Source of the DNA: Xanthomonas sp. DAR 34887
GTDB taxonomy: Bacteria > Pseudomonadota > Gammaproteobacteria > Xanthomonadales > Xanthomonadaceae
Length of the DNA stretch: 64,000 nt
Direction: 5' to 3'
NCBI RefSeq assembly: GCF_041245805.1
Contig: NZ_CP162490.1
Span: forward strand, 3,387,001-3,451,000
The position numbers and the translations under genes are program-made. Position 1 is the first letter of the stretch. Each line of letters begins with the position of its first letter. This document shows positions 8,767 to 17,215 of this stretch, piece after piece. The notes beneath the pieces were generated by a model, which had not been told where the DNA came from, did not search any database, and saw only the letters and a list, made by a program, of their open reading frames with translations.

Positions 8767-8934
8767 ATGAAATCCAATGTGATCGCCGCCATCGTGCTGA
8801 TCGTGATCGGCCTGGTGTTCCTGGCCAACAACCTGGGCTGGACCAATCTCAGCCTGGGCCGGCTGATCGCCACCTGGTGGCCGGCGATCCTGGTCGCGGT
8901 CGGCGTGGGCATGCTGTTCGGGCGCGGCAAGTAG
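8767..8934 (+). CDS. Small DUF5668-type membrane protein
   Basis: 55 residues, starting MKSNVIAAIVLIVIGLVFL. It has two hydrophobic hairpin helices (residues 6-20 and 36-50) separated by NNLGWTNLSLGRLIATWWP, the pattern of the LiaF-like/DUF5668 transmembrane domain, and ends in FGRGK. A longer frame opens upstream at 8686 inside the HIT gene, but the ATG at 8767 gives the standard family N-terminus. Likely an inner-membrane protein co-transcribed with the HIT gene. Function unknown. Confidence 0.85.
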   Translation: MKSNVIAAIVLIVIGLVFLANNLGWTNLSLGRLIATWWPAILVAVGVGMLFGRGK

Positions 8935-8940
8935 TCGATG

Positions 8941-8963
8941 CCGGGATTGGGGATTGGGGAGTC
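8941..8963. repeat. GGGATTG heptamer repeat
   Basis: The sequence CCGGGATTGGGGATTGGGGA is a short tandem array of GGGATTG units just after the small membrane gene. Related arrays occur at 51298-51328, 56752-56780 and 56836-56866 in this window. Such heptamer arrays are widespread in intergenic DNA of xanthomonads. Confidence 0.8.
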
Positions 8964-9016
8964 GTTCCGGCAATCCCCGCGTCCCGGCCGCCGATGCGCG
9001 GCAGCCGGGGCATGCA

Positions 9017-9544
9017 TCAACGGCGGGCGTTGACCACCTGGGTGCCTGCGATCAGGTCGTGCAGGCAGCGCTTGTCCTTGCGGAAGATGAACAGCGCATC
9101 CACCAGCGCGTAGAAGTTGCCGACGATCGGCACCAAGGCCGCCAGTTGGGTGGGCAGGTAGCGCAGCGCGATCAGCCGCCACAGCGGCGGCTGCTCGCCA
9201 TGCAGATCGACGATGCGGATCGACAGCAGCTTCTTGCCCCAGGTCTGCCCGGTCTTGGCCAGCGGATAGCCCTGCACCGCCACGAACACCACGAACGACA
9301 TCACCGCGTATCCGGCCAGGGTCAGCCACGGCATCTGCTCGCCACCGCGCGCCGCGTCCATGACCCTGCCAAAATAGCCGGTGAGCGCGGCCAGCGGCAG
9401 GAAGGTCGCCAGCGAGATCACGCCGTCGATCAGCGCCGCGCCGAAGCGCTCGCCGCGGCCGGCCAGCACGTCGGCGCCGTCCGGCGCCAACGGTGCCGGC
9501 GGCAGCGGCGCTTCGGGCGCCTGGTAGGGATTGGGATCGTTCAT
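9017..9544 (-). CDS. RDD family membrane protein
   Basis: 175 residues. After a Pro-rich N-terminus (MNDPNPYQAPEAPLPPAPL) comes the RDD domain: RFGAALIDGVISLATFLPL (first helix with the Arg/Asp signature), a second helix YAVMSFVVFVAVQGY, and a third near the C-terminus with LAALVPIVGNFYALVDALF. The central segment TWGKKLLSIRIVDLHGE is a typical RDD-domain conserved block. The C-terminal HDLIAGTQVVNAR is also standard. RDD proteins sit in the inner membrane; their role is unsettled (ion transport has been proposed for some). It lies 28 bp after dcd on the same strand and may be co-transcribed with it. Confidence 0.92.
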   Translation of the reverse strand: MNDPNPYQAPEAPLPPAPLAPDGADVLAGRGERFGAALIDGVISLATFLPLAALTGYFGRVMDAARGGEQMPWLTLAGYAVMSFVVFVAVQGYPLAKTGQTWGKKLLSIRIVDLHGEQPPLWRLIALRYLPTQLAALVPIVGNFYALVDALFIFRKDKRCLHDLIAGTQVVNARR

Positions 9545-9572
9545 TGCGCGCTCCTTCGTGCGTTGGGAAAAC

Positions 9573-10145
<573 letters not shown>

Positions 10146-10272
10146 ACGTCTTCCTGATGCCTGGGGCGGCAGGCCGATTCTGCCCGCCGGGAACGCGGCC
10201 GACGCCGGAGCGGGCCGCAGTGACCGGCGATTCTAGCCGGTCGCAGTGCGTCCGCGGCAGCCGCGGCGGCGC

Positions 10273-11124
10273 TCAGAGCAGCGAGGCGGCGATCGGGATC
10301 GACGCGCGCGGCCGCTTGCGCAGCTCCTCGGTCAGGCGCTGCGCGGTCGCCAGATAGGCCAGCGCGGCGGCTGAGTCCGGGGCCGCGGCGACGACCGGAG
10401 TGCCGGCGTCGCCCTGCTCGCGGATCGCAATCGCCAGCGGCAGCGAACCCAGCAGCGGCACGCCGTATTGCTGCGCCATGCGCTGGCCGCCGCCTTCGCC
10501 GAACAGGTGCTCGACGTGCCCGCACTGCGTGCAGGTGTGCACTGCCATGTTCTCGACGATGCCAAGCACCGGCACCTCGACCTTCTCGAACATCTTCAAC
10601 GCCTTCTTCGCATCCAGCGTGGCGATGTCCTGCGGCGTGGTCACGATCACCGCGCCGGCGACCGGGATCTTCTGCGCCAGGGTCAGCTGGATGTCGCCGG
10701 TGCCCGGCGGCAGGTCGATCAGCAGGTAGTCCAGATCGTCCCACAGCGTATCGGTGAACAGTTGGGTCAGCGCCGAGGTCGCCATCGGCCCGCGCCAGAT
10801 CATCGGCGTGTCCTGGTCCACCAGCAGCCCGATCGACATCGCCTCGATACCGAACGCGCGCATCGGCTCGATCGACTTGTTGTCGGGGCTGTCCGGGCGG
10901 CCGCTCAGGCCGAGCATGGCCGGCACGCTGGGACCATAGACGTCGGCATCCAGCACCCCAACCCGCGCGCCCTGGCGCTGCAGCGCCAGCGCCAGATTCA
11001 CCGCGGTGGTGGACTTGCCCACCCCGCCCTTGCCGGAGCCGATGGCGATGACATTGCGGATCCGCGGCAGCGGCGTGAGGTTGGGCTGGACGGCGTGTGC
11101 GGGAATGCGGGGGCGATCGGTCAT
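10273..11124 (-). CDS. mrp: Mrp/ApbC-type iron-sulfur cluster carrier ATPase, short form
   Basis: 283 residues. Mrp/ApbC proteins are ParA-like P-loop ATPases that bind and transfer [4Fe-4S] clusters. The P-loop is GSGKGGVGKST (residues 29-39) and the cluster-binding pair is C198 and C201 in TCTQCGH. Other MinD/Mrp signatures include DADVYGPSVPAMLG and DYLLIDLPPGTGD. Compared with E. coli Mrp (369 residues) the N-terminal MIP18/DUF59 domain is absent. The chosen ATG gives MTDRPRIPAHAVQPNLTPLP; the longer frame upstream is not protein-like. It begins the mrp-dcd-RDD run on the minus strand and is divergent from a TonB-dependent receptor. Confidence 0.95.
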   Translation of the reverse strand: MTDRPRIPAHAVQPNLTPLPRIRNVIAIGSGKGGVGKSTTAVNLALALQRQGARVGVLDADVYGPSVPAMLGLSGRPDSPDNKSIEPMRAFGIEAMSIGLLVDQDTPMIWRGPMATSALTQLFTDTLWDDLDYLLIDLPPGTGDIQLTLAQKIPVAGAVIVTTPQDIATLDAKKALKMFEKVEVPVLGIVENMAVHTCTQCGHVEHLFGEGGGQRMAQQYGVPLLGSLPLAIAIREQGDAGTPVVAAAPDSAAALAYLATAQRLTEELRKRPRASIPIAASLL

Positions 11125-11799
11125 GGGAGAACTCGTGGAGGTGATGCCGGCTTGCGCGCCGTGCGCTGCAACTGGCGAAAAAAGAAAGGGTGACACAGGG
11201 TGAGCGTCTTGCGTATCGGCGCTGCAAGACACGCGCGATCGCCGCCGTAACGCGCGCGGTTGCGCATTCGAACGTCGATGGCCTCGCGTGGACGTATCGA
11301 GCAAAGGCCGACATCGCGTGTGCGGCGCTGACGCACGACGACGGCAAAGAACGCCGGCATGGCAACCGCGCAATGCGCCATGGCCGCCCATTCCCCATTA
11401 TGGCGAAACGCCTCACCGCATTGGTGCATGCGGCGGCTGCAAAGAATCGAGTGCGCCGCGATGTCGCATCGCGCGGAGATCAGCCTTTCCAGGCTTCAGC
11501 GAATGCGCCAATAAGGGCGCCCGAAACCCGTTCATCTACCTGTCCAATCCAGGCCCCGAATTGGTGCAAAGCAACGCAGACGAGGCCGCGCCCGCCGCGC
11601 AGAGCCACATTTGCTGGGCGTTTGCCGTCGGATCGCTGCAGATGCAACCGTTACCAGTAAAACGTGACAGACCTGTACAAACCGCGTTAAGTTCGTGTTA
11701 CGTTTGGGTCGCTCGCACGGATGCGACCCCAATTCAAGGCCTATGCCGTGGCACGACGCCACCCGCCTTTTCTTTATTGATTTCCGGGGATAGAGAGAA
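11125..11799. other. Long intergenic region before the first TonB-dependent receptor
   Basis: 675 bp between divergent mrp and the receptor gene. Base composition is visibly less GC-rich than the neighbouring genes and short open frames in it look like noise. The last 100 bp hold the leader element described at 11698-11729. The rest shows no recognisable gene, repeat or transposon remnant. Confidence 0.5.
11698..11729 (+). promoter_or_regulatory. Leader element with hairpin shared with the second receptor gene
   Basis: TTACGTTTGGGT (11698-11709) recurs exactly at 17152-17163, upstream of the other receptor. Here it overlaps a hairpin with arms GGGTCGC and GCGACCC and a 10-base loop (11706-11729), about 70 bp before the start codon. 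TACGTT could be a -10 box (TANNNT) with a weak TGTACA 19 bp upstream, which would make this promoter plus early leader. Promoter versus RNA element is unresolved. Confidence 0.4.
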
Positions 11800-14610
11800 A
11801 TGACTGCTCGTCAGACACGTAGTTTCAAGCACAGCCGCCTGAGCGCGGCGCTGGTGACCGCCATGGTCGTGCCGGCCGCGTTCAGCGCCTTCGCGCAGGA
11901 CAGCGGCGAGACCAAGGCGACCGACCTGGAGAAGGTCACCGTCACCGGTTCGCTGATCCCGCAGACCGAGATCGAGACCGCCACGCCGGTCACCACCATC
12001 ACCGCCGAAGACATCAAGGCCCGTGGCTTCAACTCGGTGGCCGACGTGCTGCAGAAGAGCTCGTTCGCGACCGGCGCGGTCCAGGGCGGCCAGAGTTCGG
12101 GCTCGTTCACCCAGGGTGCGAAGACCGTCAGCCTGTTCGGCCTGCCTCCGGGCTACGTGAAGTACCTGATCGACGGCCGGCCGATGTCGAACTATCCGGC
12201 GCTGTACAACGGCAGCGATACGTTCAACAACATCAGCGGCATTCCGATCGATCTGGTCGACCGCATCGAGATCCTGCCGGGCGGCCAGTCGTCGCTGTAT
12301 GGCTCGGACGCGATCGCCGGCGTGATCAACGTCATCCTCAAGAAGAAGATGGACGGCGCGGTGTTCAGCATCCGCGGTGGCGGCTTCTCCGAGGGCGGCG
12401 GCAGCAACTTCCGCGCCACCTTCGCCGACGGTTGGACCTCCGCCGACGGCCGCACATCGGTGCTTGGCGGCGTGCAGTACGAAGAGAAGGATCCGATCTG
12501 GGCCTACGATCGCAGCCTGACCAAGCAGGTCAACGCACAGGGCTATTCTCGCCAGCTGGTCAGCCGTGACTTCCTGGTGTACAGCCCGTTCACCAGCTAC
12601 AAGTTCCTCGACCCGGCCAACTGCGGCAACGTCTCCGGCCTGTTCGGCGGCACCATGGCCCTGCAGCAGCGCCCCGGCTTCGGCGACGAGTACTATTGCG
12701 GCTCCAAGTACACCCCGGGCTACCGCACCCTGGACGCCGGCCAGAAGTCGCTGCAGGCGTACGTGCACGGCACCTTCGACCTCAACGACAACGTGCAGCT
12801 GTACGGCGACGTGCTTTACAGCAAGGACCAGGTCAAGTACAACTCCGGCGGCAACTACCTGTGGTGGGGCACCAGCGCCGACTTCGGCTACTACTACGAT
12901 CCCAACCTGGACGACCTGGTCAACCTGCAGCGCTCGTTCGCGCCTGAGGAAGTCGGTCCCAACGGCTTCAACGATACGATGAGCCGCGATACCAGCGAGT
13001 CGGTCCGCGTCACCTTCGGTGCGCAGGGCACGCTGGGCCAGTCCAGCTGGGACTACGACGCCGGCGTCACCTACACCCAGTACAAGCTCGAAGAGCGCAA
13101 CTTCGTCCGCTTCAAGGGCCCGATCGACCAGTTCTTCATCAACAAGGTGCTGGGGCCGCAGCAGGGCCTGGATCCGTACTACAACGCCTATCCGGTCTAC
13201 ACCCCGAACTACGCGGCGTTCTACTCGCCGATCACCCCGGAAGAATTCGCCAGCTTCACCGGCCATGCGACCAACAAGAGCAAGACGTCCGACGGCATGA
13301 TTCGCCTGCAGGCCACCAACGCCAAGCTGTTCGGCCTGCCTGGCGGCGACGCCGGCCTGGCCGTGGTCGCCGAATACGGCAAGCAGAAGTGGAACTACGA
13401 TCCGGCGCCGGAAATCCTCAACGGCGAAGTGTGGGGACTGACCTCGGTGGCCGGCGGCGGCGACCGCGACCGCTACGCGGTGACCTCTGAATTGCGCATG
13501 CCGGTGTTCGACCCGCTGACCATCACCCTGGCCGGCCGCTACGACGCGTTCAAGGCCAGCGGCACCACCGTCGATAAGCCGACCTACAGCATTTCGCTGG
13601 AATACCGCCCGTTCCAATCGCTGTTGCTGCGCGGCAAGTACGGCACTGCGTTCCGTGCGCCGACCCTGTCCGACCAGTACCAGGGCAAGAGCGGCTACTA
13701 CAACTCAGTGATCGACTACTACCAGTGCGCACAGCGCGGCTACCTGCCGGGCAACACCGACAACTGCCCGGCCGCCTATTCCAGCCGCCAGTTCTTCGGC
13801 ACCCAATCCGGCAACCTCGGCCTGAAGCCGATCAACGCCGATGTGTGGAGCGCCGGCTTCGTGTGGTCGCCGATCGATCGCATGGCGCTGACCGTCGACT
13901 ACCTCAACTGGGACATCAGCGACGAGGTCAACCAGCAGAGCGCCAACGGCCTGAGCCTGCAGGACTATCGCTGCCGCGCGGGGATCGACGACATCAACTC
14001 CACGCTGTGCACCACCACGATGGCGCAGGTCACCCGCAACGCGGCCGGCCAGATCACGGCGATCTACACGCCGAAGATCAACGTCTCCAACCAGAAGCTG
14101 GAAGCGGTGACCGCCTCGTTCCGTTATGGCTACGACTTCGGCCGCTGGGGCGACCTCAGCACCGTCGCTAGCTATAGCGAGAACCTTCGCCATAAGTACG
14201 TTCAGTACGCCGGAGACGAGCCGGTCGACCTGCTCAACGATCCGTACTGGAGCTCGGATCCGAAGCGCAAGGCCGATGCCTCGCTGACCTGGAAAATCGG
14301 CGACTTCTCGACCACGTGGTATGCCAGCTGGTTCGACAAGACCCCGAACTATGCGGCCACGATCAGCCAGGCAGGTTACGCCGCGCCGCGCGCCGGCAAG
14401 TTGCCGTCGCACATCACCCACAACGCCAGCGTCACCTACACGGCGTTCGAGGGCATGGAGCTGTCGTTGATGGTCACCAACGTGTTCAACAAGATGCCTC
14501 CGTTCGACGCGTCCTATCCCGGCAGCGCGCAGTGGGCCTATAACGAGTACAACTTCGACGTGTACGGCCGCGCGTACCTTATGGAAATGCGTTACTCGTT
14601 CGGCAAGTAA
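11800..14610 (+). CDS. TonB-dependent receptor
   Basis: 936 residues. It is an outer-membrane beta-barrel that imports a ligand using TonB energy. A signal peptide ends near residue 32 (AFSAFA-QD). The N-terminal TonB box region is LEKVTVTGSLIPQTEIETAT, followed by the plug domain (TPVTTITAEDIKARGFNSV ... LIDGRPMS ... RIEILPGGQSSLYGSDAIAG). The rest is a 22-strand barrel rich in Tyr, Asn and Gly, ending MEMRYSFGK with the terminal Phe two residues from the end. No carboxypeptidase-like domain is present, unlike the second receptor. A GGGGATAGAGAG sequence provides the ribosome-binding site. A strong terminator follows. Its ligand is unknown; the neighbouring sulfotransferase may be functionally linked. 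Confidence 0.96.
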   Translation: MTARQTRSFKHSRLSAALVTAMVVPAAFSAFAQDSGETKATDLEKVTVTGSLIPQTEIETATPVTTITAEDIKARGFNSVADVLQKSSFATGAVQGGQSSGSFTQGAKTVSLFGLPPGYVKYLIDGRPMSNYPALYNGSDTFNNISGIPIDLVDRIEILPGGQSSLYGSDAIAGVINVILKKKMDGAVFSIRGGGFSEGGGSNFRATFADGWTSADGRTSVLGGVQYEEKDPIWAYDRSLTKQVNAQGYSRQLVSRDFLVYSPFTSYKFLDPANCGNVSGLFGGTMALQQRPGFGDEYYCGSKYTPGYRTLDAGQKSLQAYVHGTFDLNDNVQLYGDVLYSKDQVKYNSGGNYLWWGTSADFGYYYDPNLDDLVNLQRSFAPEEVGPNGFNDTMSRDTSESVRVTFGAQGTLGQSSWDYDAGVTYTQYKLEERNFVRFKGPIDQFFINKVLGPQQGLDPYYNAYPVYTPNYAAFYSPITPEEFASFTGHATNKSKTSDGMIRLQATNAKLFGLPGGDAGLAVVAEYGKQKWNYDPAPEILNGEVWGLTSVAGGGDRDRYAVTSELRMPVFDPLTITLAGRYDAFKASGTTVDKPTYSISLEYRPFQSLLLRGKYGTAFRAPTLSDQYQGKSGYYNSVIDYYQCAQRGYLPGNTDNCPAAYSSRQFFGTQSGNLGLKPINADVWSAGFVWSPIDRMALTVDYLNWDISDEVNQQSANGLSLQDYRCRAGIDDINSTLCTTTMAQVTRNAAGQITAIYTPKINVSNQKLEAVTASFRYGYDFGRWGDLSTVASYSENLRHKYVQYAGDEPVDLLNDPYWSSDPKRKADASLTWKIGDFSTTWYASWFDKTPNYAATISQAGYAAPRAGKLPSHITHNASVTYTAFEGMELSLMVTNVFNKMPPFDASYPGSAQWAYNEYNFDVYGRAYLMEMRYSFGK

Positions 14611-14633
14611 CAGTCGCAGCCTCACGCGAAACA

Positions 14634-14664
14634 AGGCCCACCCGCAAGGGTGGGCCTTTTTTTT
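14634..14664 (+). terminator. Intrinsic terminator after the first receptor
   Basis: Hairpin AGGCCCACCC-GCAA-GGGTGGGCCT followed by eight T residues, 24 bp after the receptor stop codon. It is a textbook rho-independent terminator for the plus strand and separates the receptor from the convergent sulfotransferase gene. Confidence 0.92.
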
Positions 14665-14789
14665 GCGTGGCGTCCCACTGCGGGAATCTCGACGCCATCG
14701 CCGGCGACAACGCCCCCCGGATGGGCCAAGGCCACGCATGCGATGCCGCGGCGTTCGCCGTCGACCGACAACTCTCAAGTGCAGCCGCT

Positions 14790-16379
14790 TCAGCGGCCGT
14801 CGCGGACTCGCGCGTGCAGCGACTGCGTCTCGAGCAGCTGCTTCAGCTCGGCTAGATCCTCGCCGTAACGCTGCCAACGCCCCATGTAGGCGCGCGTCAT
14901 CGAGGTACGCACCTGGACCACGCTGGCGGTGGCCACCGGCGCCTGGTTCTGTTCGAAACGCAGGCAGGCCTCGTCCCACGGCAGGCCGCAGAACTCCAGC
15001 AGACGGCGCGTGGTCGGCTCCTGCTCCAGCACCAGGTCTGCGTAGTCGATTTCCAGCAGATGCTGCGGGAACAAGGCGCGCCAATGCGCCATCAAACGCT
15101 CGAACATCAGGTAGTAGCGGCCGACGTCCATCAGGTCGAAGGAATAGTCGTAGTACGGCGAGGACAGCGCGAACAGCTGGCGGAAGTTGCTCAGGCAGGT
15201 GTCCATCGGATCGCGCCGCAGGCAGACGATGCGCGCGTTCGGCAACGCGCGCGCGATGTGCCCCACGTACAGGAAATTGTGCGGCAGCTTGTCCACGAAA
15301 CGCGGCTTGGCGGCGGTGCCGGGACGGGTGGACTCGACGTAGGCGCGGCCGAGTTCGCGCCAGTCCAGCCCCTGCAGTCGGGTCAGCGTGGCCACGTCCA
15401 GAATCGCCGGCGATGGCGTGCGCACCAGGCGCTTGAGCGCCACCGAGAAGTTCTGCAACTCGCCGGCCGAGTGCACCTGCGGATGGCTGGACAGGATTCG
15501 GTCCACCAGGGTGGTGCCGCTGCGCGGCATGCCGACCACGAAGATCGGCTCCCGGCTGTCGAAGCCGGACGCAGACGCGTCGTCGGCGCGGAATGCCTGT
15601 TGCAGCGCGTCGAACAGCACCGCATCGCGCTCGGACGTGTAACCGCGCGCGCGCTTCTGCACCGCCTTGCCCTGCACATAGCCACGGAACGCGGCATGGT
15701 AGTCGCCGAGATCCTCATGCTCCTTGGCCAATGCCAGGTTGAGATACAGCACCGCTTCCGGCGCGTCGCCAGCCGACGCCAGCGCCTGTTCCAGCATGCC
15801 CAGGTTGTTCTCGTCCGCGCTCCACTTGCGCAGCTGCGACAGCGACAGATAGACCTTCCAGTAGCGCGGCTCCAGGGCCAGGCAGGCCCGGTATTCCTGC
15901 TCGGCTTCCTGCAGGCGCCCGGAGAACAGCAGCGAGGTGCCGAGGTTGTAGCGGAAGCCGGCCTGTTGCGGCGCGAGTTGCACCGCCTGGGTGAACGCCT
16001 CCAGCGCCGCGACATGCTCATTGACCTGGGTGTAGACCACGCCCAACGTGTCCAGGGTATGCGCATCGGTCGGCCGCAACGCCATCGCCTGGTCGGCGAA
16101 ACGATGCGCCTCCTGCAGGAAACGTCCCATCGCCAGCACCTTGGCCAGCTGGGTCGCATAGTCCGCACGCTGCGGATTCAAGGTCGTCGCCTGATACAGA
16201 TGCGCCGCTGCCGCCTGCATCTGCTTCAGTTCCAGCGCCGCCACGCCGGCCACGAAATGCACGCCGGCGTGTTGCGGCAACGCGCGCAGAAGATGCTGCG
16301 CGATCCGCTGCGCCTGACCCCAGTCGCGCTGGTTGAGCGCGGCGACGGCCTGGTTGTAGAGCTGAACCTGTTCGGTCAT
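14790..16379 (-). CDS. TPR-containing sulfotransferase family protein
   Basis: 529 residues. The N-terminal half (about 1-250) consists of tetratricopeptide-type helical pairs, e.g. residues 104-138 with AHTLDTLGVVYTQVNEHVAA. The C-terminal half is a PAPS-dependent sulfotransferase: the 5'-phosphosulfate loop GMPRSGTT is at 283-290, followed by LVDRILSSHPQVHSAGEL; a 3'-phosphate binding segment with ARIVCLRRDPMDTCLSNFRQ lies further on. ATG at 16379 begins MTEQVQLYNQAVAAL. There is no signal peptide, so it acts in the cytosol, presumably sulfating a peptide, lipid or glycan bound through the TPR region. It is convergent with one TonB-dependent receptor and divergent from another; such receptor/TPR-sulfotransferase neighbours recur in xanthomonads and sphingomonads (general knowledge). 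Acceptor unknown. Confidence 0.93.
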   Translation of the reverse strand: MTEQVQLYNQAVAALNQRDWGQAQRIAQHLLRALPQHAGVHFVAGVAALELKQMQAAAAHLYQATTLNPQRADYATQLAKVLAMGRFLQEAHRFADQAMALRPTDAHTLDTLGVVYTQVNEHVAALEAFTQAVQLAPQQAGFRYNLGTSLLFSGRLQEAEQEYRACLALEPRYWKVYLSLSQLRKWSADENNLGMLEQALASAGDAPEAVLYLNLALAKEHEDLGDYHAAFRGYVQGKAVQKRARGYTSERDAVLFDALQQAFRADDASASGFDSREPIFVVGMPRSGTTLVDRILSSHPQVHSAGELQNFSVALKRLVRTPSPAILDVATLTRLQGLDWRELGRAYVESTRPGTAAKPRFVDKLPHNFLYVGHIARALPNARIVCLRRDPMDTCLSNFRQLFALSSPYYDYSFDLMDVGRYYLMFERLMAHWRALFPQHLLEIDYADLVLEQEPTTRRLLEFCGLPWDEACLRFEQNQAPVATASVVQVRTSMTRAYMGRWQRYGEDLAELKQLLETQSLHARVRDGR

Positions 16380-17128
16380 GGATGCGCCTGATATTCCCCC
16401 GGGAAGCCGGTAACACCACGAAGTAACCGCAGCGCACCGAACTGACATTATGCCCGGCACTCCAAACCCACGACCGGTACAAGCCTCCACCAAGCTTTTG
16501 CAGGCGGCCCAGCCAGGTGAATATTGCGTTTGCCGTCGACCAGCACCGCGCTCTGGTCGCGCAGCCATGTCCTTCGCAACGATCTCCACCGGCAGGATCC
16601 GGTCGCTCGCTGCAGGCTCCGAAGTGGCCGCACCAGGCGACCACAGCAGCACATCGAGACCTTCGCCCAGCGGTGCGCCGACACGATCGGCCTGACCGCC
16701 GGGCCTGACGTCGCGACAGCCATCGCTGGCCGCTACCGCGTGAACGGCGAGCCATCGACCAGGAAATGGAGAAGAGCCACAGACGGAGGCTATCCGCTAT
16801 CGGACGCCGTTGCGCATCAGATACAACTTCATGCGGCCCCGAGCGGGGCAAAAATATATGCTGAATTCGTCGTTTCTATAAAATCAGCAGCACGCTTCCA
16901 GTGGGCGGCACCGAACCAAAGGCCAGTGATGATCCGTTGGCGCCCGCAGTTTTTGTCAATATATTTCAACGGATTGCAATGAAAGACACACTATATGTCT
17001 TGCTATACCTATTCCCTTAGGCACTGGCGATTTGCGCATTTATGTGATCTTCAATCCATTTCACGCTCGCCATTTATACGAAATGCCGCACTTTCGATGC
17101 GGATGATGGCAGATCCGGCCCCAACCCG

Positions 17129-17158
17129 TTGCATGCGCTAGCACGCCGTCATTACGTT
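17129..17158 (+). promoter_or_regulatory. Candidate promoter of the Oar-like receptor
   Basis: TTGCAT (17129-17134) and TACGTT (17153-17158) are separated by 18 bp and lie 57 bp before the start codon, close to a sigma-70 pattern (-10 as TANNNT). The TACGTT belongs to the 12-bp element shared with the first receptor. Prediction by eye only. Confidence 0.35.
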
Positions 17159-17186
17159 TGGGTTAAGGCCGCTCGGAGGGACGGCC
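17152..17186 (+). promoter_or_regulatory. Leader element shared with the first receptor gene
   Basis: TTACGTTTGGGT at 17152-17163 is identical to 11698-11709. It is followed by a hairpin with arms GGCCG and CGGCC around a 10-base loop CTCGGAGGGA (17167-17186). The equivalent hairpin at the first receptor also has a 10-base loop and a related core (GCTCGnAnGGA then CCCC in both). It lies 30 bp upstream of the start codon. Confidence 0.4.
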
Positions 17187-17215
17187 CCGCCACCCCACGT
17201 CATCGAAGGTAAGCA

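Larger units (their letters stand above)
16380..17215. other. Long intergenic region with an AT-rich island
   Basis: 836 bp between the divergent sulfotransferase and Oar-like receptor genes. The first 450 bp have ordinary GC; from about 16840 to 17100 the sequence becomes markedly AT-richer (runs such as AAAATATATG, CTATAAAATC, CAATATATTTC). No credible gene is present: the open frame across 16524-16982 lacks a start signal and protein-like composition. The region must hold two promoters and may also be a scar of lost DNA. Confidence 0.55.

Noticed and set aside
11713..11722. Loop ACGGAT reminiscent of the TwoAYGGAY RNA motif
   Set aside because: Only one hairpin is present and the second receptor's loop (AGGGAC) does not fit AYGGAY, so the known motif is not supported.
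14790..16652. A longer sulfotransferase start at 16652
   Set aside because: The extra 91 codons are Cys/Arg/Gly-rich and lack homology-like features; the ATG at 16379 gives an ordinary TPR protein N-terminus.
16979..17020. A 13-codon open frame (MKDTLYVLLYLFP) in the AT-rich island
   Set aside because: No ribosome-binding site, too short for any coding signal and no neighbours that would suggest a leader peptide.
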